From assembly GCA_034113365.1 (NCBI GenBank), contig JAXEXP010000169.1:1-6174 (forward strand): DNA of 6,174 nt, in the 5' to 3' direction. The notes below the pieces were generated by a model. The model was not told the origin of the DNA. It saw only the letters and a program-made list of their open reading frames with translations, and did no database searches. Below, piece after piece: positions 1-6,174 of the stretch (its first letter is position 1; every line of letters begins with the position of its first letter). Source of the stretch: Spyradocola sp034113365. GTDB taxonomy: Bacteria > Bacillota > Clostridia > Christensenellales > UBA1750. The position numbers and the translations under genes were made by a program.

Positions 1-8
1 TTCCGATA

Positions 9-205
9 CAGAAAAATCGTGTGCGGCAAGGCCGTGCGCGAATTTTTCTGCAATTCGAAAAAGATGAGGTTTCATCTTTTTCGAGCCTGTCGACTTTGTT
101 GACAGGCTGGGCTTCCCCTTGAGGGGAAGCTGACGCCCGCAGGCGGCTGATGAGGTGTCCGTCAAGCACCGCGCTTGCCCCGGACGCGCGGAATCACACC
201 GTGCG
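9..205. repeat. Array of consecutive hairpins upstream of glnS, probably a repeat-type structured element
   Basis: No convincing reading frame is seen here. The sequence is a chain of inverted repeats. 9-27/31-50 is a long stem with a few G-T pairs, one bulge and an AAG loop. 55-67/72-84 is a perfect 13-bp stem with a GGTT loop. 84-94/98-108 is an 11-bp stem with one G-T pair and a TTT loop. 111-118/123-130 is a perfect 8-bp stem with a TTGA loop. 134-137/142-145 is a short stem. 157-161/181-185 plus 163-167/173-177 form a stem with an internal loop. 185-191/199-205 is a 7-bp stem with one G-T pair. The part at 109-157, ending in TGATGAGGTG, resembles dispersed palindromic repeats I remember from gut Ruminococcaceae-type genomes; that link is from memory. 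It could instead be the structured 3' end of a transcript that begins left of the window, since a terminator follows at 238-264. Confidence 0.6.
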
Positions 206-237
206 CATGTTTCAGCACCACTTTGCCGCCAGGCAGG

Positions 238-264
238 GCGGGCCGGTTTCGGCCCGCTTTTTTT
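238..264 (+). terminator. Rho-independent terminator upstream of the glnS promoter
   Basis: A perfect 8-bp GC-rich stem (238-245 GCGGGCCG with 250-257 CGGCCCGC), a four-base GTTT loop and an uninterrupted run of seven T (258-264) form a textbook intrinsic terminator on the + strand. It lies about 30 bases before the -35 of the glnS promoter, so it most likely ends a transcript entering from the left rather than acting as an attenuator in a glnS leader. Confidence 0.85.
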
Positions 265-295
265 GCGAAAATTTGCCGGTTTTACAAATGCTCCG

Positions 296-324
296 TTGTG
301 AAAAGCACAGGTGGGTGTTATAAT
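296..324 (+). promoter_or_regulatory. Sigma-A-type promoter with extended -10 for the glnS operon
   Basis: A perfect -10 hexamer TATAAT lies at 319-324 and is preceded by TG at 316-317, giving an extended -10 (TGnTATAAT). The -35 is TTGTGA at 296-301, four of six consensus bases, with an ideal 17-base spacer. Transcription should begin near 331, leaving a leader of about 33 bases that holds little besides the ribosome binding site. No T-box leader or its conserved antiterminator motif is present, so tRNA-sensing attenuation, common for synthetase genes in Firmicutes, is not supported here. Confidence 0.8.
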
Positions 325-363
325 ACCATATTGGCTCAAATCACTTTTACAGGAGGGAGTACA

Positions 364-2067
<1,704 letters not shown>

Positions 2068-2071
2068 CGCC

Positions 2072-2584
2072 ATGCAAAGGGGACGCATCGTCTACCTGTC
2101 CGGCCTGACCAGCACGGGCAAGAGCTCCATCGTCAAGGTGCTCCAGTCGCGCACCGACTGCCTTTGGTGCGCGCTGGGCTTCGACCTGTTCGAGGAGACG
2201 CTGCCCGTCTGGGCGGCGGACGACAGCGCGCTGTACGCCAAGGCCATCCGCGCCATGTACGCCGCGGCAAAGTCGTTTTCCGATCAGGGCCTGGACGTGC
2301 TCATCGACGGCCTGCTGATGGATCAGCCCGGGCTGACCCCGCACGGTCGCGCGGTGGAGGAGACCTTCACAGGCTATCCGCTGACCCTCGTGCAGGTGAC
2401 CTGCCCCATGGACATCCTGCGCCGGCGCAACATCGCCCGCGGCGACCGCAGGCCGGAGCAGTCCGAGCAGCAGGCAAAGCTGGTCGATCCCAACGCGAAA
2501 TATCACCTGGTGCTGGACACCTCCGCGCGCACGCCGGAGCAGTGCGCACAGGCGCTGCTGGACGCCCTCCGGCAGCAACAGTAA
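2072..2584 (+). CDS. Chloramphenicol phosphotransferase-like P-loop kinase (CPT family)
   Basis: 170-residue putative small-molecule kinase. The sequence shows a Walker A motif GLTSTGKS at residues 11-18, the family's LQS then ALGFD segment with D38 at the position of the catalytic aspartate in Streptomyces venezuelae CPT, and a buried strand VLIDGLL at 76-82. It also shows the TCPxDILRRRNIARGDR lid segment at 110-126, rich in arginine, and the closing LDTSxRTPEQCA at 148-159. The length matches CPT (178 residues). The histidine usual in the family's QxxxVH segment is replaced: here the segment reads QAKLVD. The ribosome binding site GGAG (2061-2064) lies inside the last codons of glnS, and the start follows the glnS stop by 4 bases, so the two are likely translationally coupled; gltX follows after 20 bases. 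Family membership is well supported. The substrate is not: drug resistance is possible, but a housekeeping role in an aminoacylation operon is equally open. Confidence 0.85.
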   Translation: MQRGRIVYLSGLTSTGKSSIVKVLQSRTDCLWCALGFDLFEETLPVWAADDSALYAKAIRAMYAAAKSFSDQGLDVLIDGLLMDQPGLTPHGRAVEETFTGYPLTLVQVTCPMDILRRRNIARGDRRPEQSEQQAKLVDPNAKYHLVLDTSARTPEQCAQALLDALRQQQ

Positions 2585-2604
2585 CATATATGAGGAGAAT
2601 CGAT

Positions 2605-4053
2605 ATGACGGTTCGCACGAGATTTGCGCCCAGCCCGACCGGGTTCATGCACCTGGGCAACCTGAGGACGGCGCTGTACACCTATCTGTTCACCAAAAAG
2701 CACAACGGCACCTTCATCCTGCGCATCGAGGACACCGATCAGGAGCGCTTTGTCGAGGGCGCGACGCAGGTGATCTACGACACGCTGACCGACTGCGGCA
2801 TCCACTGGGACGAAGGCCCCGACGTCGGCGGCGAGTACGGCCCCTACGTCCAGTCCGAGCGCAAGGACCTCTACCTGCCCTACGCCAAGCAGCTGGTGGA
2901 GCAGGGCGACGCCTACTACTGCTTCTGCACCAACGAGGAGCTGGAGCAGCGCCGCGCGGAGGCCGCCGCCAAGGGCGAGACCTTCAAGTACGACAAGCAC
3001 TGCCTGCACCTGTCCAAGGAGGAGATCCAGGAAAAACTCGACGCGGGCGTGCCCTATGTCATCCGCCAGAACGTGCCGCTGACGGGCGAGTCGGACTTTG
3101 ACGACCTGGTTTTCGGCCACATCTCCGCGCCCAACGAGACGCTGGACGACATGATCCTCATCAAGGCCGACGGCATGCCCACCTACAACTTCGCCAACGT
3201 CATCGACGACCACCTGATGGGCATCACGCACGTCATCCGCGGCATGGAGTATCTGTCCTCCACGCCCAAGTACAACCTGCTCTATCGCGCCTTCGGCTGG
3301 GAGATCCCGCAGTACATCCACACCACGCCCGTGATGAAGGATGCGCACAAGAAGCTCTCCAAGCGCGACGGCGACGCGTATTACAGCGACTTCATCGACA
3401 AGGGCTATCTGCGCGAGGCGCTGGTGAACTATCTGGTGTTCCTGGGGTGGAATCCCGGCGACGACCGCGAGTTCTTTACCATGGAAGAGCTGGAGCAGGT
3501 GTTCGACGTCGACGGCCTGAGCAAGAGCCCCGCCATCTTTGACATCAACAAGCTGCGCTGGATGAACGCCGAGTACATCCGCCGCATGACGCCCGAGCAG
3601 TTCACCGCCGCCGCCCTGCCCTGGTATGAGAAGGCCGGCATCGCGCACATGGACAAGGACATCCTGCAGCGCAGCCTGCAGCCCCGCGTCGAGGTGTTCG
3701 GCGAGCTGCCCGACATGGTGGACTTCCTGCGGCAGCTGCCCGACTTCTCCACCGACCTCTACTTCTCCAAAAAGATGAAGACCAGCGCCGATACCGCGCG
3801 CGCAGACCTGCCCGCCATTATCGAAACGCTGGAAAACCTGCCCGACTGGACCGAAACCTCCGTCCACGACGCGCTGCTGGGCCTTGCCGCCTCCCAGGGC
3901 AAAAAGAATGGCGTCATCCTCTGGCCCGCCCGCATCGCCATCGCCGGCAAGCTCGTCACCCCCTGCGGCGCCATCGAGATCGCCGTCCTCCTCGGCCGCG
4001 ACGAAACCCTCCGCCGCATGAAGGCCTCGCTCGCCAAGCTGCAGGGGGCGTAG
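2605..4053 (+). CDS. gltX: Glutamyl-tRNA synthetase (GluRS)
   Basis: Class I synthetase that loads glutamate on tRNA-Glu. The 482-residue product has the usual bacterial GluRS length. It opens with RTRFAPSPTG, and the HIGH-type motif is HLGN at residues 16-19; N in the last position is a variant I recall from other clostridial GluRS. A zinc site of the E. coli type is visible as C106-x-C108-x24-C133-x-H135. The catalytic core continues through YNFANVIDDHLMGITHVIRG and the KLSKR loop at 250-254 (KKLSKRDGD). The remaining helical anticodon-binding region ends at GRDETLRRM and a short tail. The ATG at 2605 was preferred because AGGAG at 2593-2597 lies 7 bases before it; an in-frame ATG at 2590 lacks a binding site and overlaps this one. 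It is the last gene of the glnS operon. With GlnRS made beside it, it may need to charge only tRNA-Glu; whether it also misacylates tRNA-Gln cannot be read here. Confidence 0.97.
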   Translation: MTVRTRFAPSPTGFMHLGNLRTALYTYLFTKKHNGTFILRIEDTDQERFVEGATQVIYDTLTDCGIHWDEGPDVGGEYGPYVQSERKDLYLPYAKQLVEQGDAYYCFCTNEELEQRRAEAAAKGETFKYDKHCLHLSKEEIQEKLDAGVPYVIRQNVPLTGESDFDDLVFGHISAPNETLDDMILIKADGMPTYNFANVIDDHLMGITHVIRGMEYLSSTPKYNLLYRAFGWEIPQYIHTTPVMKDAHKKLSKRDGDAYYSDFIDKGYLREALVNYLVFLGWNPGDDREFFTMEELEQVFDVDGLSKSPAIFDINKLRWMNAEYIRRMTPEQFTAAALPWYEKAGIAHMDKDILQRSLQPRVEVFGELPDMVDFLRQLPDFSTDLYFSKKMKTSADTARADLPAIIETLENLPDWTETSVHDALLGLAASQGKKNGVILWPARIAIAGKLVTPCGAIEIAVLLGRDETLRRMKASLAKLQGA

Positions 4054-4057
4054 GAGA

Positions 4058-4379
4058 ACGGGGAGGGGAACGCGCTTTCTTTCCTGAGGAAAGAAAGCTG
4101 CGCAAAGAAAGGCTCGGATGGGCTAGTGCAAGGTGGGAACTGTCGAACTCTAGCCAACTGCAATCCGTCTCTTAAGGAGGCGTTCTGCGTGAGCAGAACA
4201 AGCCCCCTGCCGGGCAAGGCCCGGCAGGGGGCTTCATCTGTCTTACGACAGATGCTACACCAGGAAGCAAATTGCAAAAGGGCTAGAAAACGTACACTAC
4301 CACTTAGCGCAACCCATCCACGCTCTTCTTTTGCGCAGCTTTTCTTCTCTCAGAGAAGAAAAGCGCGTACCTTCCCCGT
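4058..4379. repeat. Large imperfect inverted-repeat element between convergent genes
   Basis: The element fills the gap between the gltX stop (4053) and the rplI stop (4383). Its ends pair: 4058-4075 (ACGGGGAGGGG then AACGCGC) with 4363-4379. Inside each end is a self-complementary hairpin, 4074-4098 (11-bp stem, TGA loop) and 4338-4364 (up to 13 bp), followed on the inner side by related TGCGCAAAGAA-type sequence and by GGATGGG at 4117-4123 facing CCCATCC at 4313-4319. Further in, CTAGCC (4150-4155) and TGCAAT (4159-4164) pair with GGCTAG (4281-4286) and ATTGCA (4271-4276). The centre holds three hairpins (4182-4199, 4200-4234, 4235-4254). The two halves mirror each other, so either strand would fold into a similar branched RNA. 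No transposase or convincing gene is inside. It could be a non-autonomous mobile repeat, a shared 3'-UTR structure or a bidirectional termination zone. I see no exact target-site duplication. Confidence 0.8.
4200..4234. other. Perfect 16-bp GC-rich hairpin at the centre of the inverted repeat
   Basis: Bases 4200-4215 (AAGCCCCCTGCCGGGC) are exactly complementary to 4219-4234, with an AAG loop. It is the strongest stem in the window and the apex of the surrounding element. The downstream sequence on either strand is only moderately T-rich (TTCATCTGTCTT on +, TTGTTCTG on -), so it is at best a weak intrinsic terminator for gltX and rplI. No better terminator is visible between the convergent genes. 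Confidence 0.75.
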
Positions 4380-4382
4380 CTC

Positions 4383-4829
4383 TTACGCCTTTGCGACGAT
4401 GCTGAGCTTGAGCTTGGCGGAGACTTCGGGGTAGAGCTTGACGACGGCTTCGGCGGGGCCGACGTTCTTGATGCCGTCGACGGTGATCTTGCGCTTGTCG
4501 ATGTCGAGGCCATAGCGGGCCTTGAGGGCGTCGGCGACCTCCTGATTGGTGACCTTGCCAAAGAGCTTGCCGTTCTCGCCTGCGCGCACGGCGACCTCCA
4601 CGACCATTTCGCCCATCTTTCGGGCCAGCTCCTGGGCCTCCTGCTTTTCCACCTCTTTGCGGTGGCTCTGGGCGGACTTGGCGTTTTCAATGGCGTTGAG
4701 GTTTGCGGCGCTCGCTTCCATCGCGAGCTTGCGGGGGAAGAGGTAGTTGCGGGCAAAGCCGTCGCTCGCCTCGATGATCTGATCCTTCTTGCCCGTGCCC
4801 TTGATATCCTTGAGCAGTATGACTTTCAT
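4383..4829 (-). CDS. rplI: Ribosomal protein bL9
   Basis: Structural protein of the 50S subunit that binds 23S rRNA near the L1 stalk and projects from the ribosome; it affects frame maintenance and spacing of ribosomes on mRNA. The 148-residue product has the normal length. The N-terminal RNA-binding domain (about 1-40) begins MKVILLKDIKGTGKKDQ and carries the family signature DGFARNYLFPRKLA. A charged helical connector (about 41-75) follows, then the C-terminal domain with GKLFGKVTNQEVADAL and the IDKRKI, GIKNVG segments. The start is fixed by an AGGAGGG ribosome binding site 8 bases upstream, which overlaps the stop codon of the preceding gene. In many Firmicutes rplI lies between gdpP and the replicative helicase gene; here it follows the YybS-like gene directly and is last in its operon, converging on gltX across the inverted-repeat element. 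Confidence 0.97.
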   Translation of the reverse strand: MKVILLKDIKGTGKKDQIIEASDGFARNYLFPRKLAMEASAANLNAIENAKSAQSHRKEVEKQEAQELARKMGEMVVEVAVRAGENGKLFGKVTNQEVADALKARYGLDIDKRKITVDGIKNVGPAEAVVKLYPEVSAKLKLSIVAKA

Positions 4830-4836
4830 GCGGATT

Positions 4837-4843
4837 CCCTCCT
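4837..4843 (-). promoter_or_regulatory. rplI ribosome binding site overlapping the upstream stop codon
   Basis: On the - strand AGGAGGG begins with the last two bases of the TAG stop (4844-4842) of the membrane-protein gene and precedes the rplI ATG. Ribosomes finishing the first gene arrive on the binding site of the second, a layout expected to couple their translation. No separate promoter for rplI was recognised. Confidence 0.85.
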
Positions 4844-5924
4844 AATACAAATCGTTGTTTTCGTTATCGTCGCCGTCGCGGCCGTCGCTCCGCAGCCCGG
4901 GACGGCCCAGCCCGCGGAAGCAGAAGAACTGCTCTGCAACGCCCAACAGCAGCAGGATGTCCTGCAAAAGCAGGTAAGCCGCGCACAGGATCAGCGCGCG
5001 CAGCACGCCTGCCCAGTCGTGCTTTTTCATGAACCATTGCGCGAGCGACAGCCCCTGCATCGCGTAGACAAACTTGACTGCGCTCCACACCGCAAGATAG
5101 GCCGCGTAGGCGCTCGTATCAAACAGCATCCACACCCACGAGAGGATCAGCGCCAGCATGATGAACACCGCGGGCTTTGCGGGGATGCGCGCCGCCGTCA
5201 GGTCGGGGAGAGGCGTCGCGGGCGCCTCGGGCTTGCCGCCCAGCGCGAGCAGCGGCAGCAGCACGCCCAGGAAGGTCGTGTGCAGCGCCTGCTGCATCAG
5301 GATCTGCATCAGGCTCAGCCGCAGCGAGGAGTCGTACAGCTCGATCAGGCTGGCCGTGAGCACCGCGCGCGTCTGCGCATCCAGCTCCAGCACGGGCTGG
5401 GTCAGCTCGACGTCGGGAAGCATGCCGTTCAGCGACAGCATGGACAGCAGCAGGTCGTACAGCTGAGGCATCAGCCCGCTCATCTGCGCAAGCTCGGCAG
5501 AAAGCATGTCCGTCACCCGCGCGATCAAATCGCCCGTGACAAGGTTGCCTGCGATGTAGCTCACCGCGCCGAACGCGAACAGCCCTGCGCCCGTGAACAC
5601 CATCGCGCGCCCCGCGCTCACACCTGCGCGCAGCTGCCCGCAGATCAGCGCCAGCGCAAGGCCCAGGAACAGCCCGAACCATGGCGCGAGCGCCAGCATC
5701 CCGGGCTCCAGCAGCCACAGCGACAAGGCCATGCCGCCGCAAAACGCGCACACGCCCAGCACGCCCGCCGCGGCGCCCAGCGCGAGAAAGGCCAGCGCCG
5801 CAAGCGCCGCCGTCAGCCCCGTGAGCCACGGCATCACCGCCAGAAACAGCCCCGACACCGCGCCCAGCACGAGCATGCCCGGCACGAACAGCGCCGTCAG
5901 CCCGATCTTCATCGTTCGCTTCAT
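4842..5924 (-). CDS. YybS-like polytopic membrane protein (DUF2232 family)
   Basis: 360-residue integral membrane protein of unknown biochemical role. Hydrophobic segments are visible at about residues 7-33, 35-72 (probably two), 75-97 and 106-127. A less hydrophobic, probably extracellular part follows (about 128-205, with conserved-looking LYDLLLSML and LELDAQTR), then further membrane segments near 212-232, 245-270, 275-300 and 310-335, and a polar acidic tail rich in D, N and R. The C-terminal run MQGLSLAQWFMKK through LLGVAEQFFCFRGL matches the layout I know for DUF2232 proteins, which end in a GxxDxxxxFR-like segment. Position next to rplI supports this, since yybS lies near rplI in Bacillus. 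The ATG at 5924 was chosen because GGGAG lies 6 bases upstream. A longer form starting at 5951 has no binding site and its ATG falls in the loop of a hairpin. The usual gdpP partner is absent. Confidence 0.75.
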   Translation of the reverse strand: MKRTMKIGLTALFVPGMLVLGAVSGLFLAVMPWLTGLTAALAALAFLALGAAAGVLGVCAFCGGMALSLWLLEPGMLALAPWFGLFLGLALALICGQLRAGVSAGRAMVFTGAGLFAFGAVSYIAGNLVTGDLIARVTDMLSAELAQMSGLMPQLYDLLLSMLSLNGMLPDVELTQPVLELDAQTRAVLTASLIELYDSSLRLSLMQILMQQALHTTFLGVLLPLLALGGKPEAPATPLPDLTAARIPAKPAVFIMLALILSWVWMLFDTSAYAAYLAVWSAVKFVYAMQGLSLAQWFMKKHDWAGVLRALILCAAYLLLQDILLLLGVAEQFFCFRGLGRPGLRSDGRDGDDNENNDLY

Positions 5925-5939
5925 CTCATACTCCCAGTT

Positions 5940-5960
5940 GCCGTCCGCCATTCGGACGGC
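5940..5960 (-). promoter_or_regulatory. Perfect 8-bp hairpin in the 5' leader of the YybS-like gene
   Basis: GCCGTCCG (5940-5947) and CGGACGGC (5953-5960) are exactly complementary around a five-base loop. In the transcript this stem ends only a few bases before the GGGAG ribosome binding site and begins close to the predicted transcript start. It could protect the 5' end or influence access to the binding site. An in-frame ATG (5951-5949) lies in the loop and is unlikely to be used. Confidence 0.6.
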
Positions 5961-5974
5961 GCAGTCTATTCTCT

Positions 5975-6004
5975 ATTTTAGCCCCGATACAGGGGTTTTG
6001 TCAA
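5975..6004 (-). promoter_or_regulatory. Sigma-A-type promoter for the YybS-like gene and rplI
   Basis: On the - strand a perfect -35 TTGACA (6004-5999) is followed after 18 bases by TAAAAT (5980-5975), five of six -10 consensus bases. Transcription should start near 5968, giving a leader of about 44 bases. The spacer contains a small dyad, CCCC (5982-5985) facing GGGG (5992-5995), which might be an operator or may be chance. Confidence 0.75.
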
Positions 6005-6032
6005 CCACTGGCTGCCGCCTTCGGGGCAAAGC

Positions 6033-6174
6033 TGTGTAGGAGTGTCAAACATAGGTAACAGTCAAAACAAGTGGAGATAGTCGGAAAGGACATCATTGGG
6101 AGAGCGCAAGCCGAGGCAGGTCATGATGTGGTTGTTGGATGCCCGCTGGTAGCGGGCAAGCTGTGCGCGGCCAT
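6033..6174. mobile_element. Terminal part of an insertion sequence, continuing beyond the right edge
   Basis: The 3' end of a transposase gene (6062-6174, - strand) is followed by a short non-coding stretch that begins TGTGTAGGAGTGTC near 6033 on the + strand, then AAACATAGGTAACAG. Short spacing between transposase stop and a TG-starting end is typical of an IS terminus, and an AGGTAACA-like motif recalls ends of integrase-type IS elements. The exact border is estimated; the other end and any target duplication are outside the window. The element sits about 30 bases upstream of the -35 for the YybS-like gene. Confidence 0.6.
6062..6174 (-). CDS. Transposase, C-terminal fragment (integrase-core DDE type), cut by the window edge
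   Basis: The last 36 codons of a - strand gene are visible and end at the TGA at 6064-6062. The residues run from GRAQLARYQRASNN to LGLRSPNDVLSDYLHLF. The pattern of a basic and aromatic stretch, then CLGL, then a (T/S)PN(E/D)VL motif near the C-terminus is characteristic of rve-type transposases of the IS3, IS481 and IS30 group, where the final conserved glutamate helix is followed by a TPxEVL-like motif. The catalytic residues lie outside the window, so family and activity cannot be judged. The fragment is open to the edge with no internal stop, so there is no sign of decay in what is seen. Confidence 0.65.
   Translation of the reverse strand, partial: GRAQLARYQRASNNHIMTCLGLRSPNDVLSDYLHLF

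Noticed and set aside
3..11. The 9-mer CCGATACAG occurs at both 3-11 and 5984-5992
   Set aside because: Many shared 9-mers are expected by chance in 6 kb, and the flanks do not match.
175..363. N-terminal extension of GlnRS from an upstream TTG
   Set aside because: It would be translated through the terminator and promoter, ahead of the likely transcript start, and GlnRS family proteins begin near the ATG at 364, which has a strong binding site.
265..363. T-box or other riboswitch in front of glnS
   Set aside because: No conserved T-box antiterminator motif is seen, the terminator lies upstream of the promoter rather than downstream, and the predicted leader is only about 33 bases.
1..363. 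tRNA or CRISPR array in the left non-coding region
   Set aside because: No T-loop GGTTCGAATCC-like sequence, no cloverleaf arrangement and no regularly spaced direct repeats were found; the hairpins differ from one another.
2590..2604. Alternative gltX start at 2590 (adds MRRID)
   Set aside because: There is no ribosome binding site upstream of it; the AGGAG inside this segment fits the ATG at 2605, where the family's RTRFAPSPTG begins at the expected distance.
2503..3867. Long open frame on the - strand opposite gltX (454 codons)
   Set aside because: It is antisense to a secure GluRS gene in GC-biased DNA, where the opposite strand stays open by codon bias. The translation is low in complexity (rich in V, L, G, H, Q) and resembles no family I know.
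4126..4434. Open frame of 102 codons through the inverted repeat into the rplI 3' end
   Set aside because: It translates hairpin arms and overlaps rplI on the opposite strand; I see no binding site or protein-like pattern.
4662..5981. Long + strand open frame opposite the YybS-like gene and the start of rplI (439 codons)
   Set aside because: The product is a Q-, R- and H-rich low-complexity sequence typical of an antisense shadow of a hydrophobic protein gene. It has no ribosome binding site and runs into the rplI start region.

Overview
The window reads as chromosomal DNA from a high-GC member of the Firmicutes, most likely a gut-type Clostridia. The clues are strong AGGAGG ribosome binding sites, sigma-A-like promoters, and a YybS-family (DUF2232) membrane protein gene directly upstream of rplI, which is a Firmicutes gene neighbourhood. 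The codons are strongly biased to G or C in the third position. I cannot place it more finely from sequence alone.

Layout. Bases 1-295 hold no convincing gene. They carry a run of back-to-back hairpins (9-205) ending in a rho-independent terminator (238-264) on the + strand. A strong promoter (296-324) follows and starts a three-gene + strand operon: glnS (glutaminyl-tRNA synthetase, 364-2067), a chloramphenicol-phosphotransferase-like P-loop kinase (2072-2584) and gltX (glutamyl-tRNA synthetase, 2605-4053). The gaps are 4 and 20 bases. Bases 4054-4382, between convergent genes, are almost completely filled by one large imperfect inverted repeat (4058-4379). It carries side hairpins, a central 16-bp perfect stem and two flanking symmetric hairpins. 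On the - strand lie rplI (ribosomal protein bL9, 4383-4829) and, upstream of it, the YybS-like membrane protein gene (4842-5924). The latter has its own promoter (5975-6004) and a hairpin in its leader. The right edge (about 6033-6174) is the end of an insertion sequence, with the C-terminus of its transposase on the - strand.

How the parts work together. GlnRS and GluRS charge tRNA-Gln and tRNA-Glu. Having both from one transcript suggests direct glutaminylation of tRNA-Gln and coordinated supply of the two charged tRNAs. The kinase between them belongs to a family whose founder phosphorylates chloramphenicol, but its substrate here is unknown. In Bacillus the yybS-rplI neighbourhood normally has gdpP between the two genes and the replicative helicase gene after rplI. 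Both are missing here, and the helicase position is taken by the inverted-repeat element and the converging synthetase operon.

The most unusual material is non-coding: the 322-bp inverted-repeat element, whose two arms differ in ways that preserve base pairing, and the hairpin array upstream of glnS.
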